From assembly GCA_021234155.1 (NCBI GenBank), contig JAJEKV010000001.1:186001-250000 (forward strand): a stretch of DNA of 64,000 bases, in the 5' to 3' direction. This DNA is from Isoetes taiwanensis. Lineage: Eukaryota > Streptophyta > Lycopodiopsida > Isoetales > Isoetaceae. Positions within the stretch are counted from its first letter, which is position 1. Each line of letters opens with the position of its first letter. The notes under the pieces were generated by a model. The model saw only the letters and a program-made list of their open reading frames with translations. It had not been told where the DNA came from and made no database searches. The translations under genes were made by a program, and so were the position numbers. This document shows positions 1 to 12,124 of this stretch, piece after piece.

Positions 1-346
1 TGATGCCAGTGTCAAGAGATGCGAAGAAGGGGATTGAGAGGCAAAAATTTGGTTAAGTCCCCAAAAACGTAAGGGAGAAGCAATGGACGGTGAGGATGAG
101 ACGTGAAAGAAAGATCGGATGTGACAGATGGCAAAGGACACCCATTAATGTTCGACGGGCGGGAAAGAAGGAATGGCATTCAATGCCGGCAACTCGGGTG
201 GGATATCATTAAAAGGAATGTGTCGGAAGGTACCATTGCTAGATATGCGCGGGAGAATGATTCTCCTTTTAGAAACAAAATTTTGCATTGCAACCACGCT
301 GGCGATTTGTGTGATTGGTCCACGCCGACAAGGAGGTCCTCGGCCA

Positions 347-660
347 TATATAAGACGAACCGAGAGAAACGAAGGCATCCGATGGCGCCGGATGGCTCTT
401 CTGGTTTGAACGAAGATTGCACCATCCGACCTAACCGCCGAGTGGATCACTTGTAAGATGAACTGTGCGGATCTCTAAGCGCTGCCACAACCGTGGCATT
501 CGGTGATGGATCGGCTGGTGTGTGCCGGGATGGTCGAACATCCCGACCTTGCAAGACCAACGGATGGAGGTGGTTCTCGCCTCGCTGATCCGGAAAGCGT
601 AACCTCTACCATCTCCTCAAGATCACCTCTGCCTCCTAACCCGAGTAGAGGGTTTTTCCT
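347..660 (+). pseudogene. Antisense accessory ORF of element 1 (broken), with TATA box
   Basis: This lies opposite to gag-pol, just downstream of integrase in element terms. A TATATAAG box (347-354) sits about 30 bases before ATG 382. The start of the reading frame (Met-Ala...Leu-Asn-Glu-Asp-Cys-Thr) and a later EWITCKM segment match the intact 88-residue antisense ORF at 41151-41417 in element 3; here the frame is broken by indels. The function is unknown. Extra ORFs, some antisense, are known after pol in plant Ty3/gypsy elements of the Tat group. The conserved TATA box and frame in two copies argue against a chance ORF. Confidence 0.5.
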
Positions 661-899
661 CTTAGGACTTAGTAGATAGGGCTCTGAGCCCGTTTTTGTA
701 TATAGGCAGTGCCTATAGCGAAATAGCCGGCCGCGCTCCACATTTTGTAAAAATTCTCCACTATAATATAATCTACCGCTTCTAGTCACTTTTCTCGGGT
801 GTTTGATTCGAACTGCCTCTCGTGTTGGGATGTTCACTTTGCGGTGCTGAAAATGCTTTGAGACGAAAACCATTAACTAATGTAGGTAATGGAGTGCCA

Positions 900-2120
900 T
901 CTAATTCAGCGAGTTGGAAAACACTTGGTCTAACCACTTGAACAATTTGATAAGGGCCAAGCCAACGAAACTTGAGTTTACCCTAAAATTTTTGTACACG
1001 GAATCATAAAGAAGAACCAAATCTCCTTGTTTGAATGTTTTTTTTCTTCAAACGCTTGTCATGTAAAGATTTTTGCAATCTGTTGTCCATGAAGAACACG
1101 AATATAAGCATCCTGCGAAGTTCATCCAACGTTCTAATTGATAGACCCGCTTCTTTGAGAGCAAAATTGTGGATTATGAGCGAAGCTTGATTGAAACCGA
1201 GTGTTGGAAGAATGAATTCAAAGGGCATGAGAGCTTCCTGACCATAAACCAATTTAAAAGGAGTGTGACCCGTAGCAATCTTGAAACAAGTATTGTAGGC
1301 CCAAAGAACCAGAGGAAGTTTTGTCCGCCAATCTGCGGCGGGAAGCGCCACAAATTTTCTTGAGAATGGTGACCAGAGTTTTGTTGGTGCTTTCGCCAAC
1401 CCATTGCCTTGAGGATAGTAAGGTGTGCTCTTGTGATGATGTATCAAGAGATAATCCGTCGCTCTTTGATAGTATGATTGATGAAATGAACACCACGATC
1501 ACCACCAGCTCCGTGGGGCAGCCAATCGCGTGATGATTTGTTGATAGAGGACTCCGGCCTGTGGCTTGCAGCAGTTGTTGTCCGGAAGTGCACAAGCTTC
1601 CATTTGGTGGCGAGTCGCGAGAACCAGGATGTATCGCACGAAAAGTGTGCCGCGGGAGGGTCTATAGGTCCCACAAAGTCCATTCCCCATTTCTTTGAAG
1701 GAAGTGGCGCGGCGGCGATCGGGCGCCAAGGGAAGAGCGTCGCCACGGGCGCGGGGCGCCCCACCCACTGGCAAGCGCCACACGCGGCGGGCGCATGCGT
1801 GAGCATCTTTGAAGAGCGTGGGCCAATAATACCGGGCAAGAAGAATTTTGCGTGCGTCGTGGTGTCACCATGAAAAATGACCACCACCGGCCCTTTGATG
1901 AGCTTCTCGAACAATGTCCGGAACTTCATGAGGGAGAACACAAAGTCGAAGGATGATGGTGTCCTTACCTTTTTTGTAGAGATGTCCGGCAACCATGGTG
2001 TAGTCACGGACCTCTCTGAGAAATTGATGGCGACGGGATTGTCGCTTTCGGCGTGAGGAGAGAGCCGCCTCATCTTCCCGGTGGAAGAGCACCGTGAGGA
2101 GGTACCGCTGAAAAATCATG
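900..2120 (-). pseudogene. Integrase region of element 1 (broken)
   Basis: The zinc-binding part is recognisable near 2075-1870 (VREAHQRAGGGHF, later CGACQWVGRPAP). The catalytic core follows, with WGMDFVGPI near 1680 and GVHFINHTIK near 1480, the regions of the first and second catalytic Asp. The third acidic site falls in the conserved PYYPQGNG stretch near 1415. There the copy reads NGLAKAP where element 3 reads NGLPESTNK, so the catalytic Glu is lost through a small indel. The C-terminal GPY-type module is eroded towards 900-1000. At least three frame changes mean no functional enzyme is encoded as read. Confidence 0.85.
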
Positions 2121-2149
2121 GAACCAATGTGGTGTTGCCGTGACTAAAA

Positions 2150-3400
2150 AAGTTGAGCATCAGGGAAGGCGCCCGAGACTCTGCTGCGTGATCATCCGTG
2201 TGGATGCGTGAAAGATAATCCGAACAACATGAGATTTGCCCATTTTATGAACGATTTCAAAAGGAGCAAATTCTTGAGAAGAAGGACCCAACGAGCAATG
2301 CGACCCGTGGGCGGATTTGTTGATCAAATAGAAGTGCTTGGTGGTCCACAAAGAACTTGATTTGACTGCCCAAAAGGTAATGATCGGAAGCGTTGGACAC
2401 GTAAAAATGAGACCCAAAGCTTCACGCCCGCGGGCAGAATAGTTGCGCCGCTAATTGAGTTTTCGGCCGGCATAGCGATTTGGTTTTTATCAAGCAGCGA
2501 TCATATTCTTGAGAAAGAACAAAATCAATAGCAAACGCCGAACATCGACATGAACGTGAAAGGCTTGTCCCATTGAGGAGGAACAAGTACCGTGCCTCGA
2601 GTAAGCGGCTTCACCGTTGGGCAGCTTCCCTGAATTCCAAGCCCGTGGATTCGTCACCCGCGGAGTTTATGAATGGGATCTGCAATGGCTGCCGTACCCG
2701 TATGAAGGTGGAGTAATAATTGACCTTCCTAGGAAAGAGCGCGTTCTTTGATATTTGCTGGTGCTTGAGCTTTTAGCACACAACCGATTTTGGCGGATCG
2801 GGTGATTCCTCGCCATTTACGAAACATGGCCTAACAGAACACCAGAAGTGACGCAAAAGGTGCATTTCTCAGGATTGAGACTAATGCCGGACTCATCACA
2901 TTTCTGAAAGACGAGTTCCAATTTATCCAAATGGTCAGCCATGGAACTGTAGGCAGAGAAGTCATCTTGAAAAATTTGCAAGAAGGGATTTTCCTTCATG
3001 AAATCATGAAAAACGGAGAGCATGATGCGTTGAAATGTTGAAGGAGAGTTGGATAATCCAAAAGGAACCACCTTGTAGGCAAAAGTGCCCCACGGGGTGG
3101 TGAAAGTGGTCTTGAGTTGATCAGATTCTTTGATGGAGATCTGATTGTAGCCAGAGAAACCATCCATAAAGGAGTACATCTCATGTCCAGCCACTTCTTC
3201 CAGAACTTGGTCTGTGAAGGGAAGTGGAAAATGATCACGCTCCGTGGCCTGATTGAGTTTCCGATAGTCTACACAGACGCGGATCTTACCATTGTGCTTA
3301 AGGGCAATGACGATAGGGCTCACCCATTCAGAATGTTTGACCTCATAGATCAAACCTGCAGCAAGGAGTTTGTCAATTTCCTACTTTGACGCCATCAATG
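2150..3400 (-). pseudogene. Reverse transcriptase and RNase H region of element 1
   Basis: The RT is the best-preserved part: an open frame at 3353-2817 (178 residues) covers finger and palm blocks, including SPIVIALKHNGKIRVCVDYR, the first catalytic Asp in MDGFSGYNQI, PFGLSNSPSTFQ and the active-site strand FQDDFSAYS (usually Y-x-DD). The frame ends at GVLLGHVS. RNase H follows in shifted frames at about 2570-2150, with a recognisable HYLLGSQIKFFVDHQALLYL-like stretch. In a live element these domains would be released from a Gag-Pol polyprotein and make cDNA in cytoplasmic particles. Confidence 0.88.
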
Positions 3401-4169
3401 TAATTAGGGTTGAGCTCAGATCGTCGTTGCTACACCGGGTCGCGGCATCAGATTTGGTAGGAATGGTGAGTTCCCCAAGCTTTTGCTGATTCCCCGGCAT
3501 CTTTGTAACTCCGTGAAAAATGTGTTTGAATTTTTTGAGCAATGCGGACGGCCCTCGCTACGATAAGGAGCCGGAAGGTTTGCAGCAATACAGACAGGTT
3601 GATTGTTGCCAACATCCACAATTTCGACTTCGTGAGTCCAATATGGGGTATGACTTCAAAGATCCCGACAATGTGTGCGTGGAGGTTGTTGAGCATAACC
3701 GATGCGGCACACTTTGCGTGGTAAAAAGAGAGGTTGCTCAGTGTCATCTAGCGGTGGTTGCTTCATGACGCGTACATCATCGAGGAGTTCTTGGAGTGTC
3801 CAGATCACGAAAAGTGATCAACGCTTGGATTCGATTGCAAGGAGCCAGGTAGGGGTCAAGCAAGGCAGCCACGACTGGTCCTGATCAAGAGTCATTTCTC
3901 CCCAAGGATCAAAGATATTCGGGGTAGGATGACCCGCACGCTAGGGGTAGCCCTGAACTTGATAAATATTCGAAGGCGTCTTGAGAATCGATTAATTCGA
4001 GAGAGGGTTCCGCATTGTCAACGGAAATGATCCGCCTGTTTGCAAGTCCATTGTGGCATTGAGATGACCATCTGTGGATGACTAACCGGTCCGTGGGCCC
4101 AAGAATGGATACTCTTTGCCTCAAGGAGAAAGGGTCTTCCCACCAAAGATTTCATAGTCACCGGATCTT

Positions 4170-4640
4170 CACCAGCCTTTCCAAACTCCAAATTCCATGG
4201 GAAAGCGGAGATCACCAATGTTGATGTGTAGAATAGGTGTGACGCCTTTGAGGTCTCGTGATATGGCCATTAGCCAATTTGATGTCATATGGGGCCGCAA
4301 AGAGTTGTGTGATGCCCATTTGTTTCTGAGTTTGTCCGATGAGATTGACCGCACTACCTCCATCGATTTGAACATGGTTGACTTGCCGATTTCCCACCGC
4401 TGTATGGACCATGGGTGTAGAGGTAGCTACGACCCCAACTAAAACAGCTTGGGAGTGGTAACTGGTCCTTGAGAGCGGGACGAAGTTTTTAAAATGGTTG
4501 CCAAGCTTAAAGGAATTTTGATCTTGGCAAGCTCCTCTTGGAGTTCGAGAGGTACATGAGAAAAAGGATCTGGCCGGGTTCCACTGCGGGAGTGCGTGGC
4601 GGGAAGCAAAGAACTTCTTTGAGTAAGTCAACCTCTACCG
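4170..4640 (-). pseudogene. Retropepsin-like protease region of element 1
   Basis: An open frame at 4631-4212 contains VNHVQIDGGSAVNLIGQT. The D-G-G-S segment is the variant of the D-S/T-G active-site loop seen in plant Ty3/gypsy proteases, followed by a hydrophobic strand and YDIKLANGHI. The enzyme would be an aspartic protease acting as a homodimer to process Gag-Pol. It lies between the zinc knuckles of gag (upstream on the minus strand) and RT. About 800 bases towards RT (3400-4170) hold protease-RT linker sequence with many frame changes. Confidence 0.75.
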
Positions 4641-4999
4641 CAATATTGGGATATGTCCGAGAGCGTGGAGGTTGAGATGTTGAAGGTGGATCGTGGTCTT
4701 TGTTGAGCTCGAGTGGTGGCATGAACATTTGCCAATGTGCGGCCTTCACCGCTTGCATGAGATTCAAAATGCTTTGGCTTAACTTTGGGCATGACATTTG
4801 GCATGAGCTTTTCTAAGTCGTGCAAAGTGAACCTTTTTTCGTCCTCATGAGGAAGGGTGTCAACCGCAAGGGCAGGTTATGCGGTCCTTCCGGTCAATAG
4901 TCAAGGACGCGATGCCTTGGTCCGGCGTGAAACTAGACCAACCCAATTTGACTACTGCATTTTGAGGATTAAGTGCCCAAAAAATTTCCTCTTGGGCTT

Positions 5000-6660
5000 G
5001 TTGGTCCAAATTCGAGGTTGATTTGCCGGAGCTGGTTGATAGCGTGGATGGCTGAGGCGCCTTGGGGGCTTCTTGAGAACTGTCGCGCCTTGTTTGCCAT
5101 TAGCAAGCCGAGTTGGTAAGCCGTGAGGCGGACCGATGTGGTCTGATTTGTGCCGTGAAGCCGACTGAACTTGTGGAAGTTGAGGGCACGCCGTGGTGGT
5201 ATGACCCCATTCTTGATGCTGATAGCAGAATCGAGCTTTAGAAGGATCAAAAGAGGACGCTTGGTTGGATCCCCGTGGTTGGTCCCGCGTCGATAGAGTT
5301 GCGTGGGCCGCACCTCAAGAGGTGGCTGGCCGATAGTGCGCTTTGGGACCGAGGTGTGGTTTGTACTTGATAAACCATTTTGTTGCGAACGGTGTGGGAT
5401 GAGTGCGAGTGCACTCTTCCGTGGCATGATTGCACATGTTGCATCGCTTGCAATGAGGCGGGCCATTGGTGGAGTTGCACTCATTGGCCAAATGGCCTTG
5501 ATATTTGCAAATATGGCACCAGATTTGATCAACCTGTGGATTAGCGTGTTGAGGTTTGAATGTACCGCTTGGGGAACCATGACGGGTGGAATGAACGGAG
5601 CTCTTGAAGAGCCACGCCTGGGAGGAAACATTGACGGAGTGATTGACAGAATGATAGCCCGCCTCCAAAGTTTTTGGACGCAGTATTCATCATGAGTCGA
5701 ATAGCGAGGAAGTCCTTGGAGAAACCAGACCAAAATCCGCTCGTAGGGTACTCCTTGAGCTTATCGAGCGTAATGTGAAGTCGATCCAAAAAAATCCCGC
5801 GGACTCCGGGGGCTCTTGTTGAAGTTCATTGAGTTGCTTGAGATGAAGTTGATCATCATCCGTGGTCCCAGAATGAGACGTAAAAGCAAAGGCGCATTTC
5901 GACCAGTCTTGTTTCCAATGGCTTTTGTTGGACATGAGCCATTGATGAGGAGAGCTACCACGCAAAGGTGGTGGAAAAAGATGTGAAATTTCAGTTGAGG
6001 TTGCGCGTGCCCATTTAGGACAGCTAGAGCCTCAAATTCTTCCATGTGGGCCTGAGCACTTTGGTCTAACGGTTTGCCTTTTCGTGGTTGCCAAAGGTGG
6101 GATAAGTCGGGCCAGAGTCCGGAAAGGTAGATGTGAAAGTGTTTGGGCTGACAGAAATCGTGATAGTGAGGATATTGAGGTTGAGGTGGATTTGGCATTG
6201 TGGCCCGACGGACCCCCCCGGATGAAGGGGTGGATCAGCGGTTGAGAAACCGAAGTAGCCGGAGCATTGGTTTTGAGATCCGTAAGGTTGTAAACAGAAG
6301 AGCAGTGGGAAACGAGGGGAAAGGATATTCCGGCAGGCGCAAGGAGACATGTGGATAAGCGTGCCCACCGGGAGATGATGGTTGGCGGGGGAAGTGGCGA
6401 TGGCCTGAAGAATGATGGATGTAGGCATGTTCGTGGGTATGAAAGTACGGTTGAGAAGGTTGAGCCGATAAGGCTCCCCGATAATGATGAGGGGACCGAG
6501 GTTGTGAGCAATGTTTGCACGCTTTGGGGGGAACTGACGCGATCGACACGAGGGGTGGGTGGCGCGGGATCGAGAGCCCTAGACCAAGATGGCCTCCTCT
6601 ATGTCATAAGCGATCCATACATGTCGCGCATCAGCTTCCCCGACTGATGGCGCCCAAGCC
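5000..6660 (-). pseudogene. gag region of element 1 (capsid and zinc knuckles)
   Basis: A proline-, serine- and histidine-rich N-terminal part lies at 6650-6235. A capsid-like part (6200-5690) contains WLMSNKSHWKQDW, DDDQLHLKQLNELQ and FTLDKLKEYP-type blocks of the retrotransposon gag family. A nucleocapsid follows at 5560-5160 with CHICKYQGHLANEC and CKRCNMCNHATEEC, both C-x2-C-x4-H-x4-C knuckles. A third knuckle-like motif, CYQHQEWGHTTTAC, has His in place of the second Cys. Frames are split among several ORFs. Gag would form the cytoplasmic particle that packages element RNA. Confidence 0.85.
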
Positions 6661-6760
6661 AGATGCCGTCTGAGAAAGGAGTTCTTCCGGGCGAAATTGC
6701 GACGCATATGGCGGCATGAAGAAAGTAGGGAGAAAATCATCCCCGGCAGCCGCGTTTAAA

Positions 6761-7330
6761 GGTTTGGGGTCCGGTTCGAACTCCTGGAAGACAGCCCTCG
6801 GAGGACCCGTGGATCTAACAGAGAGTCCGGGGACTATGTCACGGGATTTGCCAAAGAGAAGAAAAAGAAGAGAACAGAACAAATGAAAGAAAGATGATAA
6901 GCTTCCTTGATATCAATGATGAAAATACATGAGCTCTCGCAATAGAGAGAAAACTGAAAGGAGACAAGACTCAAAACTCATCTAAAACTTATGAGCTAAC
7001 TCTACTCATATATATAGTACAATGGCCTTGGGCCCAATATAGACACTCGATCGATCTCTGGCGTCTCACTCGAAGGAGGCCTGATTTGGTGAATGTTGGC
7101 GTGCCTCTTGAAGTGCCTAGAATCACGCTGACGCCGACGCTGGCTGTGACGGGCATTCACTTGTCCGGAGCGGGCGCCTCTTGTTGACCGCCAAAGGCTT
7201 TGATCAAGGGCCTCGCTTAGTCTTCTGGGTGGAGGCTTGGATGTCCGACCCGGGGTTGACCGAGGATCTTTGAGCTTGACCTGGTCCGACGATGCATGAA
7301 TAGTCCCGTACTGGGAGGCACAGACTAACA
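6761..7330 (-). repeat. 5' LTR of element 1
   Basis: About 570 bases. In element orientation it begins TGTTAGTC at 7330 and ends CCCCAAAC near 6761, where the terminal CA is degraded. It matches the LTRs of element 2 (25614-26168 and 33661-34216) throughout. On the minus strand a TATATATA core (7009-7017 on the plus strand) is the likely TATA box. Transcription would start some 25-35 bases downstream, placing U3 between 7330 and about 7020. The partner 3' LTR is outside the window, so insertion age and target duplication cannot be judged. Confidence 0.9.
7009..7017 (-). promoter_or_regulatory. LTR TATA box, element 1
   Basis: The plus-strand TATATATAG reads CTATATATA in element orientation. 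The same core is kept in all LTRs here (for example 33921-33929 and 53436-53444), in the expected place for a Ty3/gypsy promoter. Confidence 0.6.
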
Positions 7331-7730
7331 CTTCATGCAGAGTAATTTATACGCCTCGAAAGCACGAAGCGGTATAAATTTATACCGCTACGTAACACTC
7401 AAGGTATAAATTTATACGCCCGAGCACGAAGCGGTATGATAGTTACTGAACGGTATAAATTTATACCGCCGTGCTCGAGGCGATAAATTTATACCACGAA
7501 AGTGTTCTACAACCAGATAAATTTATACCGCCAGCCGAGGCGATAAATTTATACCGCGAAAGTGTTCTCAAGTAATGGTATAAATTTATATTTCACCCGA
7601 GGCGTATAAATTTATACCGCGAAAGTGTTCCGCAATGGTATAAATTTATACCGCTCGTAAGTCGAGGCGCAAAATTTATACCGCCTGCAACAATTTAGGT
7701 ATAAATTTATACGTAAGACAACATTTATGG

Positions 7731-8104
7731 TTTCTATTCTCGTAAAGTGTCGAGAGTCTAAAAAATGTCCTGAACCTTAGTAGTTGAGTAATAATGTTGT
7801 GTTTTAAGGTCAAGTGACACAAATAAAGGGTTAAAATAGCGTGCATTTTAGGTCCTTTAAGCCAGTTTTCTTACAGTTAAAGTGGCCAAAATAGTGGCAA
7901 AAAGCTGTATTTTTGGTGTAAAATGGGTTTTTTTGCCTTTTCAAAGACAAAGATCAAGTTCACACAGAGGCCAATCATCAAAGGCAAATCCAAAGAGAGC
8001 CACAAACATATGAACTCCACCGACGCGGGTAATGCATTACACGTGGGAGCCGTAGAGAGCGCAAACCCACAGAGGCATACCTTTATTTGTGTAATCAAAT
8101 GTGG
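7731..8104. other. Unassigned segment between palindrome clusters
   Basis: A 110-residue plus-strand ORF (7923-8261) overlaps the left arm of the inverted repeat and resembles nothing I know. The rest is AT-rich, without a recognised gene or RNA. Confidence 0.4.
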
Positions 8105-8690
8105 GGGGGAAAGTTTACCACGATGGATGCAGACGGCACTTAAGGTATTTAAGCTCGCCGACGGAACCTATTTTCTCTATACTCTGCTTTCGCCGAAGCG
8201 CGCGCTTATTATAACCAGCTTATTTTGCTTCTTGAGAAAATGTATAAGCGAATCCATCTGATCATGGCCACGTAAGTCTCTAATCCGCTTATTCTAGTTT
8301 CTCGTCTCTTTTTAACTGTTGAGTCTAAGCTCATACGTATAAATTTATACCGCGAGTGTTACGCAACAAGATAAATTTATACCGCTTGTTGAGAGGCATA
8401 AATTTATACTGCCTGCAACAATTTCGGTATAAATTTATACAGAAGGAGCTTAGACTCAACAGATTAAAAGAGACGAGAAACTAGAATAGTACCGGATAGA
8501 GACTTATGTGGCCATGACCGTGATGGGATTCGCTTTAGCCGCTCGAAGCAAAATGGGGTTATATAAGCCATGAAGAGCTGACCGAAAGCAGCGATATAGA
8601 AAATAGGTCGACCGGCGCGAAGCTTAAGTACCTCTGTTATGCCGCCCAGATAGCGCCCATAACGCCTCCCATACAAGTGTTCAGAGTTTT
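8105..8690. repeat. Long inverted repeat with roughly 240-base arms
   Basis: The left arm, about 8105-8345, is the imperfect reverse complement of about 8425-8690. Matching blocks include CTATTCTAGTTTCTCGTCTC with GTTGAGTCTAAGCTC at the inner end, TGGCCACGTAAGTCTCT (partner TGGCCACATAAGTCTCT) in the middle, and AACCTATTTTCTCTATA with CTGCTTTCG (partner CGACCTATTTTCTATAT) further out. The spacer of about 80 bases carries more TATAAATTTATA palindromes. It could be a foldback or MITE core, or a hairpin-RNA source; it does not encode a protein across the arms. Confidence 0.8.
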
Positions 8691-8879
8691 CGTATAAATT
8701 TATACCGCTTCGTCTATGTTGCCCTCCTCAGATAATTTATACCATCTCCCATAAATTTATACAAATTTCCTCAAAGTTTCCCTTTTCTCTCAGATAAATT
8801 TATACCATCTCTGTATAAATTTAAACCGTCTGCTCTTCTGTCGCATAAATTTATACAGTGTGACGCTAACTTTCTGAAT

Positions 8880-9182
8880 ATGGCTCGAGAGAAAAGAGCT
8901 GCAGAGCCTCCCTCTCCTGCTCGCAGGCTTCCTCCTCCAATGACTTTCACACCTCCTCAACTGACACCAGGAAGTAGCCACGAAAATTCTTCCTCTGATA
9001 TTCAAACCCCCAGCTCTATTGAGTTTACTCCACCACGACCACCTCGGCTTCCACCACCAGGTTCAATTTATTCCACCACACCCCCGCCTCCCGGCGTCGT
9101 TTGCCCCCACCAATGCGTTTTACTCCACCACAGGCTACAGAGCTCAGACTACCTCCTCCAGTTCATTTTAGTACGTCTCCCA
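8880..9182 (+). CDS. Hypothetical proline-rich ORF
   Basis: This is a 101-residue ORF starting at ATG 8880, some 30 bases after the last TATAAATTTATA unit. The protein is low in complexity: basic start (MAREKRA), then repeated Pro-Pro and Thr-Pro-Pro segments. No signal peptide, membrane segment or catalytic motif is visible. Its position behind an array of TATA-like palindromes could mean it is the coding part of that repeat family, or it may be chance. Proline-rich composition alone does not establish function. Confidence 0.25.
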
Positions 9183-12120
9183 TAGTCCACCGTAGGCTGC
9201 CTCCCCGGAGGCGAATCGGGGAAATCTTTTCCATGGTCTTTTTCATGCTGGTCTTTATGGTCTTTTTGTGACTTCTATACCTATCTTTCTATATCAATGC
9301 TCTTAACCTGAATTCTATACCTATTTTGTCAAAACACCATAGAAGCCTTTACATGGAATAATTAGAACATCATATGCATGGATGAATTATTAATCAAATC
9401 GAATTATACAAGAGTGGGATTTAATTACTAGTCAAACTTATGAGAATTGACTCAATCTAACATTGCCTCATTGAAGGTCCAACTCAATACTGCACTAGTA
9501 AACGTGTGTGCCCTTCTTTGGGATGATGTCCTGGCATGTGTTTTTCCTCGGCCTTTAACATCCACAGGTGCAATTTCAACAAGAAGTAATGTACTTTATT
9601 TGCTTTTGTAATTATTTTTGTTATTGAAGTTGTCTAATTACAATATCATCAACTAACATTTACTTACATCATCAACTAACATATAACATTTTTATTTGAG
9701 CATATATTTTAAATTCAAAGGTTTGCAAAGCATGCCCAATGCCATAATAGAGATATATTCTATAGATGCATACCCTCTTCCAGAGAGAAAAATGCCAATG
9801 AATCTATTTTAACTCATGGCATTCTTGCTACAAATTGCAAGCAATATTCCTTAATATATAGACAACAACCTTGAAAGCAATTTTGTTTAATATATAGACA
9901 ACACTTAAGCATGCATCAGTCATGCGACTTAGAATACGATAGACGCAATTTGGGTGCTATTTATGATGTTCTTTCAAAGGACAATGTTGGAAATGTAAAA
10001 CATCCAATGCAAAGCCCAAAAAATCATGAATCATAATCAAAGCAATGCAACGAATGTTTTTCCAAAAAAATTGTCTCTAGGACTTGCCAAAGCAATGCCT
10101 TTGCTAAAGTAGTTATCCCATGTCTTTGGCGTTTTTGTTAGTTTTCCACTATCTTATATTCACTACTATACCCCACTATCTTATATTCATTACTATACCG
10201 CACCAGATAATGCAACAACTTGAAGTGTCATACTTGCCTATTCAAACTGCTGGGAAGCTCTTGAAGTTTTGCAAAAACAGACCACAAAGCTTTATTGGTT
10301 TAAAAAAGCTACTCGCATATTTATCATCATAATACACATGGAAGTTCCATATTGATGCATGAACATCAAAAACAAAAAAGTTATGTGATTAACGTTTTAA
10401 TAGAAATACAAAGCATATACTACATATACTACATGGACAATCGCCATCCTCCAAAACACGTATTTTACTTGGCTTCAGGATAAATCATAGACTGACAAAA
10501 TAGCTATTTTGGAACATCCTCATCCAAAAAATGCAACAAAACACTGTTTCTCTCTGGTTAAGGAGCAATCCCATCATTTAAGAGAGAGGCTAGCTCTGGA
10601 GTTCATTAGAACACCTGTGAAAGGATAGTTCTAAATCATGCATTCTCTCTTCTAAAATTACCCCTATCTTGCTCTCCAGCTCCTACAGTGACAAATTTTC
10701 TATCTCAAACATTCGAAAATAATCGTCAAGAAGCTTACATAGATTTCTGTATGAATGTGCATTGAACTGAAAATTCATGTAATTAATCCATTAATGCTCA
10801 ATGAATGCTCATTGAAGCTACTATCCATTATCAGGCAATAAATATTCAATATTGTAGGAATAAGTTGATTAAATAATCTCGAAGTCATGCCAACATCTCA
10901 TGTCTATGTATATATGCAGTTTAAAAAGATCTTACATTTTGCATGGCACAATTCTCCATCTTTCAACATAGCGACGGTTAGATAACCTCATTCTTTGGGG
11001 ATTTGCAAAGCAATACCTGCAATAAATGCATCCGATTACTATTGAATCAAAACATAAAAGACATACTTTTGTAGTTTAAATAATGTGAGAACATGAGACG
11101 TTACCTATAATGCAACTGGTCTCACTTAACAGACCTGGAAAATATGATCGCATAAGGGTTTCCAACTATGCTTACTATCTGCAAGAAAAGCATGGAGCAT
11201 GTGAATAATAACTTACAACTATGTATTACTGAAAAAGGAGGTTAGATCATTCTTACCCCAACTGGTAGTTTCTGAAAGTTTCCAACTGCTCCACTGGATT
11301 CATAAATGAGGAGAACAGCTCCAATGTTTTACTGTATTGGGAAAATATGCACATTCACCTCAATGGAACTATATTTTACTTAACATAGACTGAGCACATT
11401 AAAGAAGACAATCATATCATTGCTATATGATATGCATTGCCTATTATCCCCATAAATGGATTCTGAACAGCAATACAACACAACATTTCTGTGGCACTAA
11501 TGGCTCCTATGTAAATTTAAAAGGGAAATAGGAAATACATGTATTTAAAAAATAGCATGAGCATGCCTACATTGAGTACCCAAGCTCACAGTCTGGCGAT
11601 TAAGGAACCTCTTTCTGTGACCATGTGGACACTATATAAAGAGACCATTACAATTCAAATTTATGCGTCTGTTATTTTTGCAAGAAAAGTAGAGTAGAAA
11701 GAACTGATGTGCAAAATGTAGCCCCTGAGATAAAATTTAACTGGATGCACCTGTTTGTAAGACAACAAATATCAACACTATGAATTAACTGGAAAAGAAA
11801 ATTAGCTGGAATTAACTGGAATAGTAAGAAAAGAGGTTTAGTTTCAAACTTGCCAAATCTCCCTATTCCTAGTAACATTTGATACAAATTTGCAATGCTG
11901 GACCTCGTGCAGATGCAATAGAATAATTCAATGCAGATGCAATACAAACATACTGGGTACTCTGATGTAAGAATCCTCCATAGTCAGGATAATATTTCAA
12001 GTGATTGGAGTGCCAAACATCTGAATGTGAAGCAAACGACGCTTATGGATTGACAAACGGTTTCTTATGGAATGAACTATTGCTGTAAAAGAAAACAATT
12101 TTTTCAGATGGAATCTAACC
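9183..12120. other. AT-rich interval, no gene seen
   Basis: About 2.9 kb without a convincing ORF on either strand. Short ORFs at 10120-10332 (plus) and 11672-11947 (minus) are repetitive or unrecognised. No conserved RNA gene or TE end was spotted. Confidence 0.6.
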
Positions 12121-12124
12121 TCCT

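Larger units (their letters stand above)
1..7330 (-). mobile_element. Ty3/gypsy LTR retrotransposon, element 1 (3' part outside window)
   Basis: The minus strand carries, in element order, a 5' LTR (6761-7330), gag with zinc knuckles, protease, reverse transcriptase, RNase H and integrase, then an accessory region cut off by the window edge. Integrase after RT/RNase H is the Ty3/gypsy order. Every domain is broken by small indels. Positions 1-180 align by eye with about 40760-40940 of element 3, so the missing part should hold the large post-pol ORF and the 3' LTR. LTR variants (an AAGAAG-rich stretch and a CTTCCTTGATATC segment) group it with element 2 rather than element 3. No chromodomain was seen. 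A Tat/Athila-like lineage is an inference from the post-pol ORFs. Confidence 0.93.
7346..8870. repeat. Dispersed array of TATAAATTTATA palindromes
   Basis: About twenty copies of the self-complementary core TATAAATTTATA, usually extended to GGTATAAATTTATACCGC, occur in three clusters: 7346-7720, 8336-8445 and 8690-8860. Spacing is irregular (roughly 25-50 bases), and short shared spacers such as GCGAAAGTGTTC and CTCGAGGCG recur. No member is an ORF. Each unit can form a small cruciform and contains a TATA-like sequence on both strands. It may be the end region of a foldback-type element or a decayed satellite; I do not recognise the family. Confidence 0.85.

Noticed and set aside
7346-7720. 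CRISPR-like array
   Set aside because: Repeats are short palindromes with irregular spacing in plant DNA, without the regular repeat-spacer plan.
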